Positions 1 to 5,701 of a stretch of DNA of 6,112 nucleotides are shown here, in pieces. Position 1 is the first letter of the stretch, and each line of letters opens with the position of its first letter. A program made the position numbers and the translations under genes. The notes beneath the pieces are model-generated. The model was not told the origin of the DNA. It worked only from the letters and a program-made list of their open reading frames with translations, and did no database searches. The stretch is taken from contig CALKKN010000021.1 of NCBI GenBank assembly GCA_937995275.1, positions 1-6,112 on the forward strand, written 5' to 3'. This DNA is from an uncultured Lysobacterales bacterium. Its GTDB lineage: Bacteria; Pseudomonadota; Gammaproteobacteria; Xanthomonadales; SZUA-36.

Positions 1-1
1 C

Positions 2-865
2 TACCGCGCCGACCGCCGGGGATATGCTGGCGGTCCCCGCGTTCGTGACGACGGTCGGTCCGCTGATCGTGGCCGGCGGCCCGCGAACTCCGGTGCGCGC
101 GACCCGGTATTCGCCAGCCGGTCGAAAGAGCCCCGCCACCGGACCGGGCCCGTGCAGACCTCCGACCTCTGGCTGAAAGCCGTCGCGCGCGACGCCAACG
201 CCGCTGCCGCCCGCAAGCTGCTGGTGGCCGACAGCCGCGGCAATGTCCGGCCTGCAGCCGCCCCGTCCCGAACCGGGCCCGCAACGATGCTGCCCGGCGG
301 TGACAACAGGAACGCCGTCAGAAGCCGAACAGAGCCGGTCCGGGCAGGCGTCCCTCGCGCCCGGAACGGCGAATCGCGCCGGAACCGCGATGATCGGGCG
401 ACGCAACGCCAGACGCGATCCGATGTCTCGCGTCCCGGCCGCCGGTCGGATGCGGCGGTGTCGAGGCCGGCAGCGGACGCCCCGTATCGTCAAGCCGGGC
501 AGAGGCCGCTGGATCGCAACTCCGCCGGCGCCGCCAGTGCGCCGTCTCGACGGTCCTCGGCCCGGCAGGATCAGAACCGGCGCGGGCCGGGACCGGTGGC
601 GAATCCGCGGCGAGAACCCACGCCCGGCGTCAGCCGCGGCCAGCCGGCGCAACGACAGTCTCCCCGAGCGACGCCCGGGAGGCCGCAACCCGCGGCCCCG
701 CCCCCGTCGCCTCGCTCACGGGCCGCGGCACCAGGCAGTCGCAGCAACCGGCCGGCGGTATCGCCGTCCCGGCCCCGGGCTGCTCACCAGAATGGGGGAC
801 CGCGCAACCATCCGGCGAAGAATGGAGCCGGGCAAAGTCGCAGGGACCGACACAATCTGCCGTAG
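2..865 (+). CDS. Arg/Pro/Ala/Ser-rich low-complexity protein, 3' part (5' end outside window)
   Basis: This frame is open from base 2 to a TAG at 863-865, so about 287 codons are visible and the true start probably lies upstream of the window. A GTG at 152 could start a 237-residue version, but no ribosome-binding site precedes it and the residues before it have the same Arg/Gly-rich character. I do not recognise a family. The only ordered-looking stretch is near the GTG (residues reading SDLWLKAVARDANAAAARKL, likely helical), where almost every third codon position is G or C, as expected for a real gene here. From about base 260 onward the protein is almost only Arg, Pro, Ala, Ser, Gly, Gln and Asn, strongly basic and surely disordered, and third-position bias weakens. 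Basic tails of this kind occur on several envelope and FecR/DUF6600-like or DUF3300-like proteins, but nothing visible assigns it to any of them. The overlapping frame 3 is also open, so part of the tail could be spurious. Confidence 0.45.
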   Translation, partial: YRADRRGYAGGPRVRDDGRSADRGRRPANSGARDPVFASRSKEPRHRTGPVQTSDLWLKAVARDANAAAARKLLVADSRGNVRPAAAPSRTGPATMLPGGDNRNAVRSRTEPVRAGVPRARNGESRRNRDDRATQRQTRSDVSRPGRRSDAAVSRPAADAPYRQAGQRPLDRNSAGAASAPSRRSSARQDQNRRGPGPVANPRREPTPGVSRGQPAQRQSPRATPGRPQPAAPPPSPRSRAAAPGSRSNRPAVSPSRPRAAHQNGGPRNHPAKNGAGQSRRDRHNLP

Positions 866-888
866 AATCGGGCTTTCATCAGAGGAGG
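863..888 (+). promoter_or_regulatory. Ribosome-binding site, and possible -10 box, of the 63-residue gene
   Basis: GGAGG at 884-888 lies 6 nt before the ATG at 895 and is an excellent Shine-Dalgarno. TAGAAT at 863-868 matches the sigma-70 -10 consensus at five of six bases and overlaps the TAG stop of the upstream frame, but no matching -35 hexamer lies 16-18 nt upstream. The ribosome-binding site is well supported and the promoter is only a possibility. Confidence 0.5.
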
Positions 889-894
889 CAGCCC

Positions 895-1086
895 ATGCGA
901 CCGACCTTTTCCCTGCTGGTGCCGGGCCTGCTGCTCGCCGGCGTCGGAATCTATCTCTGCGGTCAGACCGCTGCCTACTACGGCTATGCACCGGACCACC
1001 TGCTGCCGCAGATCACCATGGCCGTCTCGGCCATGACCGTGCACGTCCGACTCCAGCAGGAAGGCTACCGGGCGATATTGTTCTGA
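895..1086 (+). CDS. Small single-span membrane protein, possibly a truncated PepSY-like protein
   Basis: The 63-residue product starts at an ATG with a near-ideal GGAGG site. Residues 5-23 (FSLLVPGLLLAGVGIYLCG) form one hydrophobic segment that could be an uncleaved signal-anchor. There is no good signal-peptidase site and no lipobox around Cys22. The remaining 40 residues include YYGYAPDHLLP and a stretch ending LQQEGYR. After the TGA at 1084-1086 the same frame continues with FRIAEDGCQVRCDGDQDL, GC-rich at third positions. By eye, the joined peptide resembles a PepSY repeat (a GY turn, a strand, then an EDG-x-EV-like strand). The gene may therefore be a broken, mis-sequenced or read-through version of a PepSY-like protein of about 85-95 residues. 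It points toward the oppositely oriented porin gene, 108 bp away. The family assignment is inference; the membrane segment and the ribosome-binding site are seen directly. Confidence 0.5.
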   Translation: MRPTFSLLVPGLLLAGVGIYLCGQTAAYYGYAPDHLLPQITMAVSAMTVHVRLQQEGYRAILF

Positions 1087-1194
1087 TTCCGGATCGCCGA
1101 AGACGGCTGCCAGGTCCGCTGCGACGGCGACCAGGATCTCCGGACGAGCGAACGGATTCGCGCTGCGGGAATGCCCCGGCCAGCAATCACGGCA

Positions 1195-2223
1195 TCATTC
1201 GAAATTGACGAACGCGGTCAGCCGCAGGTAGACGTCCGTCTCCGGCCGCACGCCCTGGTCGTTGCGGTCGTAGGTGGTCACTACGGCATTCGGGGTCAGG
1301 GTGAAGTGCGGATGGAGCCGGAATTCGAGCCCGGCGAAGTATATGGTCGCCCTGGCCGAAGGGTCCATGGGCAGGTACGCGATGTCGTCACCCCTGGGGC
1401 TGGGCTCCAGCAGTCGGTCGATGCGGCCGATCGCTCTGGTTCTCGGGCTCAGATCAGCCACCAGAAAACCCGACGCCAGTTCCAGCGGCGGGTCCTGCTC
1501 CCGGTCCTGGTTCGAGTACTGCACGCCCCAGCGTAACCGCTCGGCCCCGTAGCCGAGGAACGCCTGCAGCGTCGTGCGGTCGGTGGGCCCGCTCAGCTTT
1601 TCGTAATCTGCATACAAGTCTACGGTCCAGCGTTCCGCGGGCTGCCAGGTCAGCGCGCCCATCCACTTGCGGCCGTCACCCGATTCGTTGCCGAACTCGA
1701 TGCCGGCGCCCGCCATCGCGCGGTAGCGCAGGGTCCCGGCGTCATTCAGCGGACCCCGTATCCTGACACCGGTATCCCGGCTGGCCACGCCCTGCAGATC
1801 CATCGGCGTGCGCGCCAGGTACCGCAAGCCCCAGGCCGCCTCGATCAGGTCGAAGGTCAGGGTCGGCGCAAGGCCGAATAACAACCGGTGGCGGCCGATC
1901 TCGCGGCCCAGGTAGAGATCCTTGAAATCGAGTTCGAAGGTGTAGGTTTCGAACTCGCCCGACTGGTTCAGCTCGAATCGCAACCGCCCGAACCAGTTGT
2001 TGCTGAGGTCGGCGTTGAAGGTCAGGTAGCCGCGCCGCAGCACGAAGCCGCTTGCCCCATCACCCTCCGAGCTGTGGTGGCTGGGGACGTGGTACAGGTC
2101 ACCGAACAGCAGGCCCCCCGTCGTCAGCCACGGCGCCTCCTCGGAATCTGCAACCGCCGCACCCGGGCAGAGCGCCAGGGCCAGACAGGTCCACCTGATC
2201 GATGCCCGGCACTTCGAACGCAT
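1195..2223 (-). CDS. Outer-membrane porin, OprO/OprP-like (phosphate-selective porin superfamily)
   Basis: The 342-residue product has a clear Sec signal peptide: basic n-region (MRSKCRASIR), hydrophobic core around residues 12-19, and cleavage predicted after Ala25 (AVA|DS). The mature part is rich in alternating amphipathic strands with aromatic girdle residues and no hydrophobic helices, as in a beta-barrel. The N-terminal pattern GGLLFGDLYHVPSHH (residues 36-50), then FVLRRGYLTFNADLSNNWFG (60-79), KDLYLG (101-106), RHRLLFGLAPTLTFDLIEA (111-129) and WGLRY (131-135) matches what I know of OprO/OprP-like porins of marine and environmental gammaproteobacteria. Such porins pass anions or other small solutes through the outer membrane; the substrate here is unknown. 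The last strand ends VYLRLTAFVNFE, so the usual C-terminal Phe is penultimate and followed by Glu. Only 6 nt separate the start from the stop of the upstream hydrolase, and no good Shine-Dalgarno is present, which suggests translational coupling. Confidence 0.8.
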   Translation of the reverse strand: MRSKCRASIRWTCLALALCPGAAVADSEEAPWLTTGGLLFGDLYHVPSHHSSEGDGASGFVLRRGYLTFNADLSNNWFGRLRFELNQSGEFETYTFELDFKDLYLGREIGRHRLLFGLAPTLTFDLIEAAWGLRYLARTPMDLQGVASRDTGVRIRGPLNDAGTLRYRAMAGAGIEFGNESGDGRKWMGALTWQPAERWTVDLYADYEKLSGPTDRTTLQAFLGYGAERLRWGVQYSNQDREQDPPLELASGFLVADLSPRTRAIGRIDRLLEPSPRGDDIAYLPMDPSARATIYFAGLEFRLHPHFTLTPNAVVTTYDRNDQGVRPETDVYLRLTAFVNFE

Positions 2224-2229
2224 TGTCGG

Positions 2230-3783
2230 TCAGTGACCGGATTCCGCCGGCCCCAGGAACGCGAGCGTGCGTTCCTCCAGGTAGGCATAGAATGGGTTCC
2301 AACGCAGCCGCAGCATGGCGTTGGCGGAAATCTGCAGCACCGAACGCTCGCCCCGGAGCGAGATGTCGCCAAGCCGCACGCCCGGGCTGGGCGCGTCGGG
2401 CCGGCCGCCGTACAGCGGATCGCCGGGCGGGAACGGCAACGCGACGTGGGACAGCGAATATACACCTTCCGGCCAGGCGAGACCGAGGTCCCTGGCCTCG
2501 GCAGTTTCACGCCCCCCAACCCAATGGCGTTCGACGACAGCGCTGCTGCCCGGCGACCGATTGGTGACAACGGACAGTGTATAGGCAGAATCAGACGCCG
2601 CCTGCAGGGCCGAGATCATCTCGTCGGGGCTCCAGCTCAGGATCGGTCCGATGCCGGCCATTTTGTTGATGTCGAACAGCACCAGTTCGTGCCGGTCCCC
2701 GGGGAGGCGGTTGAACAGATTCTGCACCAGGGCCGGCGCCAGCACGGTGGCGTCGACCACCGATGAAAATGCGAGTATCGGTGGCATCTCCCCGAGGCTG
2801 TCGCCGCCGCGCAGCGCGTCGAGTTGATGCTGTATCTCGACGGTCAGCCGATATGACAGGTCACCCGCGTTGACGGCGAACGAGCCGTATTTGAACGGAT
2901 CGTACTCCGGCAGAATTTCGTTCCAGGCGAGCTTTTCGAGGCCCAGCAGCCGACCGAGCCGCGCCTGCCATACCGCCAGAGCAGCCACTGCCGAGACACC
3001 GATCGCCGGTGAAATCAGTACCAGGCGGTCGACCCGCGGCAAACCGGGTTCCGTCAGTGTGGCCAAAGCATAATTGACCGCCAGGGCCGCGCCGTTCGAG
3101 TAACCCACGATATATATCGGGCGGCCTGGGTTCCGTTCCGCCAGGTGACGGACGGCCAGGCGCACGGCCCCGGCCATGTCCTGCCAGGTGACCTCGAGCA
3201 GGCCGGACGGCGCGGTGCCGTGCCCCGGCACGCGAAGCCCCAGGGCGTGTACACCAGACTCCTGCAGGCTCTGCGCCAGGTGACGCAGGCTGTAAGGGGA
3301 GTCGGAGAGACCGTGCACCAGCAGCACCGAGGCCCACGGCGCCGCCCCGGTCAATTCGTAACTGCGGTTCCCGTTCGGGGACCAGCGCTCAGGATCCGAC
3401 AAGCTGCCGCGCTTGTAGCGGTTGATCCAGTCGTCGCCCACGGGGCCGGTCCGGGCGTAGACCTCATCGTTCAGTTGCGTGAACAGCCGGTCTTCGAGCT
3501 CGAGGTATTCCCCGAAGTCTGCGATTCGGGAGGCGGCCGTGAACTCCTGGTCCAGGTGAGCCCGGTGCCAGACGTCGAGGTCGGTCCGGTTTTCCAGGTA
3601 CAGGACAAAGACCGCAACCAGCGCGAGCACCACGCCTATCGAACCGTAAGCGAGCAACCTCAGCAGGTGTCTCAATATGGCGGTTATGGGATACGTTTTC
3701 ACAGGGTTCCGGCCGGTATCCTCCACAGGCATCCGTACGGGCGCAAACTGCCCCCTGTCACCACTCTGCCCCTTGTAACACAT
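2230..3783 (-). CDS. Membrane-anchored alpha/beta hydrolase (serine esterase/lipase type)
   Basis: The 517-residue product has one transmembrane helix at about residues 39-62, preceded by Lys/Arg residues, so the catalytic domain should face the periplasm. Fold landmarks appear in order: HGL oxyanion-hole motif at 157-159, VPGHG at 185-189, nucleophile elbow GYSNG at 227-231 (Ser229), likely catalytic Asp344 in SSVVDATV, and likely catalytic His446 in SLSHVALPF. This is a full Ser-Asp-His triad of the lipase/S33-like hydrolase superfamily. The Asp-to-His spacing of about 100 residues is far longer than usual and implies an extra subdomain. The substrate is not readable; carboxyl esters or lipids are likely. 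The start is uncertain: the ATG at 3783 has GGAGG about 14 nt upstream, while an ATG at codon 18 and a GTG at codon 28 are closer to the helix but have no better site. It is the first gene of a unit with the porin that follows 6 nt downstream, and it is divergent from the PagP-like gene. Confidence 0.88.
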   Translation of the reverse strand: MCYKGQSGDRGQFAPVRMPVEDTGRNPVKTYPITAILRHLLRLLAYGSIGVVLALVAVFVLYLENRTDLDVWHRAHLDQEFTAASRIADFGEYLELEDRLFTQLNDEVYARTGPVGDDWINRYKRGSLSDPERWSPNGNRSYELTGAAPWASVLLVHGLSDSPYSLRHLAQSLQESGVHALGLRVPGHGTAPSGLLEVTWQDMAGAVRLAVRHLAERNPGRPIYIVGYSNGAALAVNYALATLTEPGLPRVDRLVLISPAIGVSAVAALAVWQARLGRLLGLEKLAWNEILPEYDPFKYGSFAVNAGDLSYRLTVEIQHQLDALRGGDSLGEMPPILAFSSVVDATVLAPALVQNLFNRLPGDRHELVLFDINKMAGIGPILSWSPDEMISALQAASDSAYTLSVVTNRSPGSSAVVERHWVGGRETAEARDLGLAWPEGVYSLSHVALPFPPGDPLYGGRPDAPSPGVRLGDISLRGERSVLQISANAMLRLRWNPFYAYLEERTLAFLGPAESGH

Positions 3784-3902
3784 TCTTGCAGGCAGAACCT
3801 CCGGAACCGTTGATCGTAATCATCCACCCCGCCGGCAGGATTGTGCTAAATTGCTATTCGAGTAAGCAAATCGCGGTCGCTCGGCGGCCCCGACAACCTG
3901 CC
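3784..3902. promoter_or_regulatory. Divergent intergenic region with AT-richer patch and dyad
   Basis: This 119-bp gap separates the start codons of the minus-strand hydrolase and the plus-strand PagP-like gene, so it should hold both promoters. An AT-richer patch spans about 3838-3872. Within it, 3851-3869 reads TTGCTATTCGAGTAAGCAA, with perfect 5-bp inverted arms (TTGCT and AGCAA) around a 9-nt centre. On the minus strand, TTGCTT followed after 18 nt by CACAAT is a weak sigma-70-like candidate for the hydrolase. No convincing -35/-10 pair is seen on the plus strand. The promoter role comes from gene layout; the dyad is seen directly, but short dyads also arise by chance. Confidence 0.4.
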
Positions 3903-4409
3903 ATGGCTGGATTCCCCAATGCGCTCCTGATTCTTGTCGGCCTGCTGCTCGCTTGCCCGATAGCCGCAGATGACAATGAATTCGAATCCCGGCCGACCAA
4001 CGGCTGGAGTGTTGACGCCTGGACACTGCAGACCAGCCTGTACACGGCGCATTTCGATCCGGAGCCGGAACACGTCGATGACCAGAACCTGCTCGGGATC
4101 GAAGCCTATTTCACCGGCAAGTGGCTTGCGGGCCTTGCGCTGTTCGAAAACTCGTTCGGACAGAGCACACAGCTGATTTATGCGGGGAAGACCTGGCCCC
4201 TGCTCGATTCCCGCCACTGGTACACGAAGCTTACGGGTGGACTGCTGCACGGCTACGAAGAGCCCTACGAGGACAAAATCCCTTTGAACGGCCTGGGCGT
4301 GGCGCCGGTGATTATCCCGGCGCTCGGCTTTCGCCACGGATATTTCGTCGCGGAAGCGAATCTCGGCGGCCTTGCGGTAATCATGGTGACGGCAGGCGTG
4401 CGCTTCTGA
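3903..4409 (+). CDS. PagP-like small outer-membrane beta-barrel protein
   Basis: From the ATG at 3903 the product has 168 residues: a signal peptide (hydrophobic residues 7-18, cleavage predicted after Ala22, AA|DD), then an all-beta protein ending in VTAGVRF, whose terminal Phe is a classical outer-membrane assembly signal. The pattern YTAHFDPEPEH (47-57), LLGIE (63-67), FENSFGQ (81-87), LTGGLLHGY (110-118), DKIPLN (124-129) and GVAPVIIPALG (132-142) is one I recall from Pseudomonas-type proteins often labelled 'sn-glycerol-3-phosphate transporter', a doubtful label. By eye it aligns with E. coli PagP, the lipid A palmitoyltransferase: His50 with the catalytic His of WHARF, Asn83-Ser84 with the Asp-Ser of FKDSW, and APVIIPALG with LPVLLPLAS. 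A lipid A acyltransferase or related role is thus plausible but inferred. The start is uncertain: the ATG has no ribosome-binding site and an uncharged n-region, and an in-frame GTG at 3843 or TTG at 3786 would add a basic stretch (ARRPR). Confidence 0.85.
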   Translation: MAGFPNALLILVGLLLACPIAADDNEFESRPTNGWSVDAWTLQTSLYTAHFDPEPEHVDDQNLLGIEAYFTGKWLAGLALFENSFGQSTQLIYAGKTWPLLDSRHWYTKLTGGLLHGYEEPYEDKIPLNGLGVAPVIIPALGFRHGYFVAEANLGGLAVIMVTAGVRF

Positions 4410-4431
4410 GCCTGCACCAGGCGGATATAAT
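4404..4431 (+). promoter_or_regulatory. Candidate sigma-70 promoter for the cupin-SDR pair
   Basis: TATAAT at 4426-4431 is a perfect -10 hexamer, notable in DNA this GC-rich. Sixteen nucleotides upstream, TTCTGA at 4404-4409 matches the -35 consensus only at three positions and overlaps the stop codon of the PagP-like gene. Transcription would begin near 4438 and give a leader of about 60 nt before the cupin start. The -10 box lies inside the small palindrome GGATATAATCC (4423-4433). Confidence 0.45.
4410..4422 (+). other. Short perfect hairpin just after the PagP-like gene
   Basis: GCCTG (4410-4414) and CAGGC (4418-4422) form a perfect 5-bp stem with a CAC loop, starting one base after the stop codon ends. 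No T-run follows, so it is a poor intrinsic terminator and could be chance. Confidence 0.25.
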
Positions 4432-4441
4432 CCGTGTCAGC

Positions 4442-4466
4442 GCCGCGCCCCAACGGCGGGGGCGGC
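4442..4466 (+). other. GC-rich stem-loop in the cupin leader
   Basis: GCCGC-g-CCCC (4442-4451) pairs with GGGG-GCGGC (4458-4466) to give nine G-C pairs with one bulged G at 4447 and the 6-nt loop AACGGC. It lies between the candidate TATAAT and the cupin ribosome-binding site and is not followed by a T-run. It could stabilise the 5' end of the cupin mRNA, affect its translation, or act as a U-less end for the PagP-like transcript. The pairing is seen directly; the role is inferred. Confidence 0.4.
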
Positions 4467-4488
4467 CGACATCCAATCCATGACGGAC

Positions 4489-4493
4489 AGGAG
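4489..4493 (+). promoter_or_regulatory. Ribosome-binding site of the cupin gene
   Basis: AGGAG lies 7 nt before the ATG at 4501. It decides the start in favour of 4501 over the in-frame ATG at 4480, which has no such site and would place AGGAG inside the coding region. Confidence 0.7.
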
Positions 4494-4500
4494 CCGCAAC

Positions 4501-4881
4501 ATGAACGAAAGCGCCACCGCCACGCTGCACCGCTGGGAAGACCTCCCCCGCGAGCAGCTCAACGACCACATCGACCGCCGCCTGATCACCGGCAGCAACA
4601 CGATGATCGCCCACATCTACCTGAAGAAGGGCGGCATCGTCCCGCTGCACAGCCATCACAACGAGCAGATCACCTACGTGCTGGAAGGCGCGCTGAAGTT
4701 CCTGCTGGGCGAGGATCAGGACGTGGAGGTCATCGTGCGCAGCGGCGAGGTCCTGACCATTCCGCCGCATCTGCCGCACAGCGCCGAGGCGCTGGAGGAC
4801 ACGCTGGACGTCGACGTCTTCAATCCACCGCGGCAGGACTGGCTGGACGGCACCGACGCCTACTTGCGCGGCAACGGGTAA
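4501..4881 (+). CDS. Single-domain cupin protein
   Basis: The 126-residue product is one cupin barrel without signal peptide, so cytoplasmic. Cupin motif 1 is intact: H50-S-H52-x-x-E55-Q56 followed by YVLEG (59-63), giving two His and one Glu as metal ligands. Motif 2 is GEVLTIPPHLPHSAEAL (82-98), with His93 as the remaining ligand. The C-terminal LDVDVFNPPRQDWLDGTDAYL (102-122) matches a widespread group of small cupins that end in a DVF-PPR-DWL pattern. Metal binding is thus well supported, but the family includes isomerases, dioxygenases and binding proteins, and the reaction cannot be told. The gene lies 17 nt upstream of an SDR dehydrogenase with a very strong ribosome-binding site, so the two are almost surely co-transcribed and may act on the same pathway. 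A candidate promoter and a GC-rich leader hairpin lie just upstream. Confidence 0.92.
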   Translation: MNESATATLHRWEDLPREQLNDHIDRRLITGSNTMIAHIYLKKGGIVPLHSHHNEQITYVLEGALKFLLGEDQDVEVIVRSGEVLTIPPHLPHSAEALEDTLDVDVFNPPRQDWLDGTDAYLRGNG

Positions 4882-4885
4882 CACC

Positions 4886-4894
4886 GGGAGGTGA
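4886..4894 (+). promoter_or_regulatory. Very strong ribosome-binding site of the SDR gene
   Basis: GGGAGGTGA at 4886-4894 is close to fully complementary to the 16S rRNA tail and sits just ahead of the ATG at 4899. It fixes the SDR start and rules out the long in-frame upstream extension into the cupin gene. It also suggests the SDR is translated at least as strongly as the cupin. Confidence 0.85.
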
Positions 4895-4898
4895 TTCG

Positions 4899-5678
4899 AT
4901 GGACCTTGGAATAGCGGGAACAAACGCCCTCGTCTGTGCATCCAGCAAGGGGCTGGGCAAGGCCTGCGCGAAGACGCTGGCCGCCGAAGGCGCAAACGTC
5001 TGGATCTGCGCCCGGCATGCGGACGAACTCGAGCGGGCGGCGGCTGAAATCGGGGAGGCCTGCGGAGGAACCGTCAGCGCCGTGGTCGCCGACGTGACGA
5101 CGGACGAGGGCCGCGAGGCCCTGCTCGCCGCCTGCCCGGCGCCGGACATCCTGGTGAACAACGCCGGCGGCCCGCCGCCGGGCGATTTCCGTGACTGGCG
5201 CCAGCAGGAGTGGTTCGATGCCGTCAACGCCAACATGTACAGTTCAATCGACATGATCCGCCGCTGCCTGGACGGCATGATCGAACGTCGTTTTGGCCGC
5301 ATCGTCAACATCACCAGCGTCGCGGTGAAACTGCCGGTCAAGCCGCTGGGACTCTCCAACGGCGCGCGCGCCGGCCTGACCGGGTTCATCTCCGGCATCG
5401 CGCGCGAACCGGCGCAGTACAACGTGACCATCAATAACCTGCTGCCCGGCTACGTGGCAACCGACCGGATGTGGTCGGTGGTCGACGCGGGCGCCCGCGC
5501 GGCGGGGCAGGAGCCGGAATCGTTCAGGGAGTCCTTCTTCAACGCCGTCGGCGCCAAGCGGCCCGGCGAACCGGCGGAATTCGGCGCGGTCTGCGCCTTC
5601 CTCTGCAGCCGCCACGCCGCGTACATCACGGCTCAAAACATCCTGATGGACGGGGGGCTCTACCCGGGCACCTTCTGA
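4899..5678 (+). CDS. Short-chain dehydrogenase/reductase of a divergent subfamily lacking the YxxxK site
   Basis: The 259-residue product has the normal classical-SDR length and Rossmann layout: a variant cofactor loop ASSKGLGKA (14-22), Arg39 after strand 2 (suggesting NADP(H)), an acidic pair at D65-V66, NNAG at 87-90, Asn110 in the helix-4 region, and Ser140 in NITS. The expected Tyr at Ser+13 and Lys at Ser+17 are Ser153 and Arg157 (LGLSNGARAGLTGF). The C-terminus DGGLYPGTF resembles others I recall from the same Tyr-less subgroup, usually labelled only 'SDR family oxidoreductase' or '3-oxoacyl-ACP reductase'. The replacement therefore looks like a subfamily trait, not a lesion. The reaction is unknown; either a different proton-transfer scheme or a non-redox role is possible. 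The gene is the second of a tight pair with the cupin and is convergent with the DUF368 gene 23 bp away. No signal peptide; cytoplasmic. Confidence 0.93.
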   Translation: MDLGIAGTNALVCASSKGLGKACAKTLAAEGANVWICARHADELERAAAEIGEACGGTVSAVVADVTTDEGREALLAACPAPDILVNNAGGPPPGDFRDWRQQEWFDAVNANMYSSIDMIRRCLDGMIERRFGRIVNITSVAVKLPVKPLGLSNGARAGLTGFISGIAREPAQYNVTINNLLPGYVATDRMWSVVDAGARAAGQEPESFRESFFNAVGAKRPGEPAEFGAVCAFLCSRHAAYITAQNILMDGGLYPGTF

Positions 5679-5701
5679 CCTCGCGCGGAGATTTCAGCGA
5701 A

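Noticed and set aside
895..965. Lipoprotein signal around Cys22 of the small membrane protein
   Set aside because: The residues before the Cys (IYL) do not fit a lipobox, which needs a small residue just before Cys.
1096..1107. GCCG-aaga-CGGC hairpin after the 63-residue gene as a terminator
   Set aside because: Only four pairs and no following T-run; it also falls in the possible coding continuation.
243..1208. Long plus-strand open frame of 321 codons
   Set aside because: It runs over the well-supported small-protein gene with its strong ribosome-binding site and ends inside the porin region; its peptide is Arg/Pro low complexity with no domain, as expected of a frame shadow in GC-rich DNA.
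1888..2766. Plus-strand open frame of 292 codons opposite the porin and hydrolase genes
   Set aside because: It crosses the junction of two convincing minus-strand genes and encodes no recognisable fold.
3145..3813. Plus-strand open frame of 222 codons antisense to the hydrolase
   Set aside because: It lies opposite the hydrolase, whose intact HGL, GYSNG, Asp and His motifs make that strand the coding one.
4434..4898. Upstream in-frame extension of the SDR (fusion starting at 4434)
   Set aside because: It reads the cupin gene out of frame as His/Arg/Pro-rich peptide; the ATG at 4899 has a near-perfect ribosome-binding site and gives the normal SDR length.
4381..4995. Minus-strand open frame of 204 codons over the cupin gene
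   Set aside because: The cupin and SDR motifs with their ribosome-binding sites are on the plus strand; the antisense peptide is a shadow.
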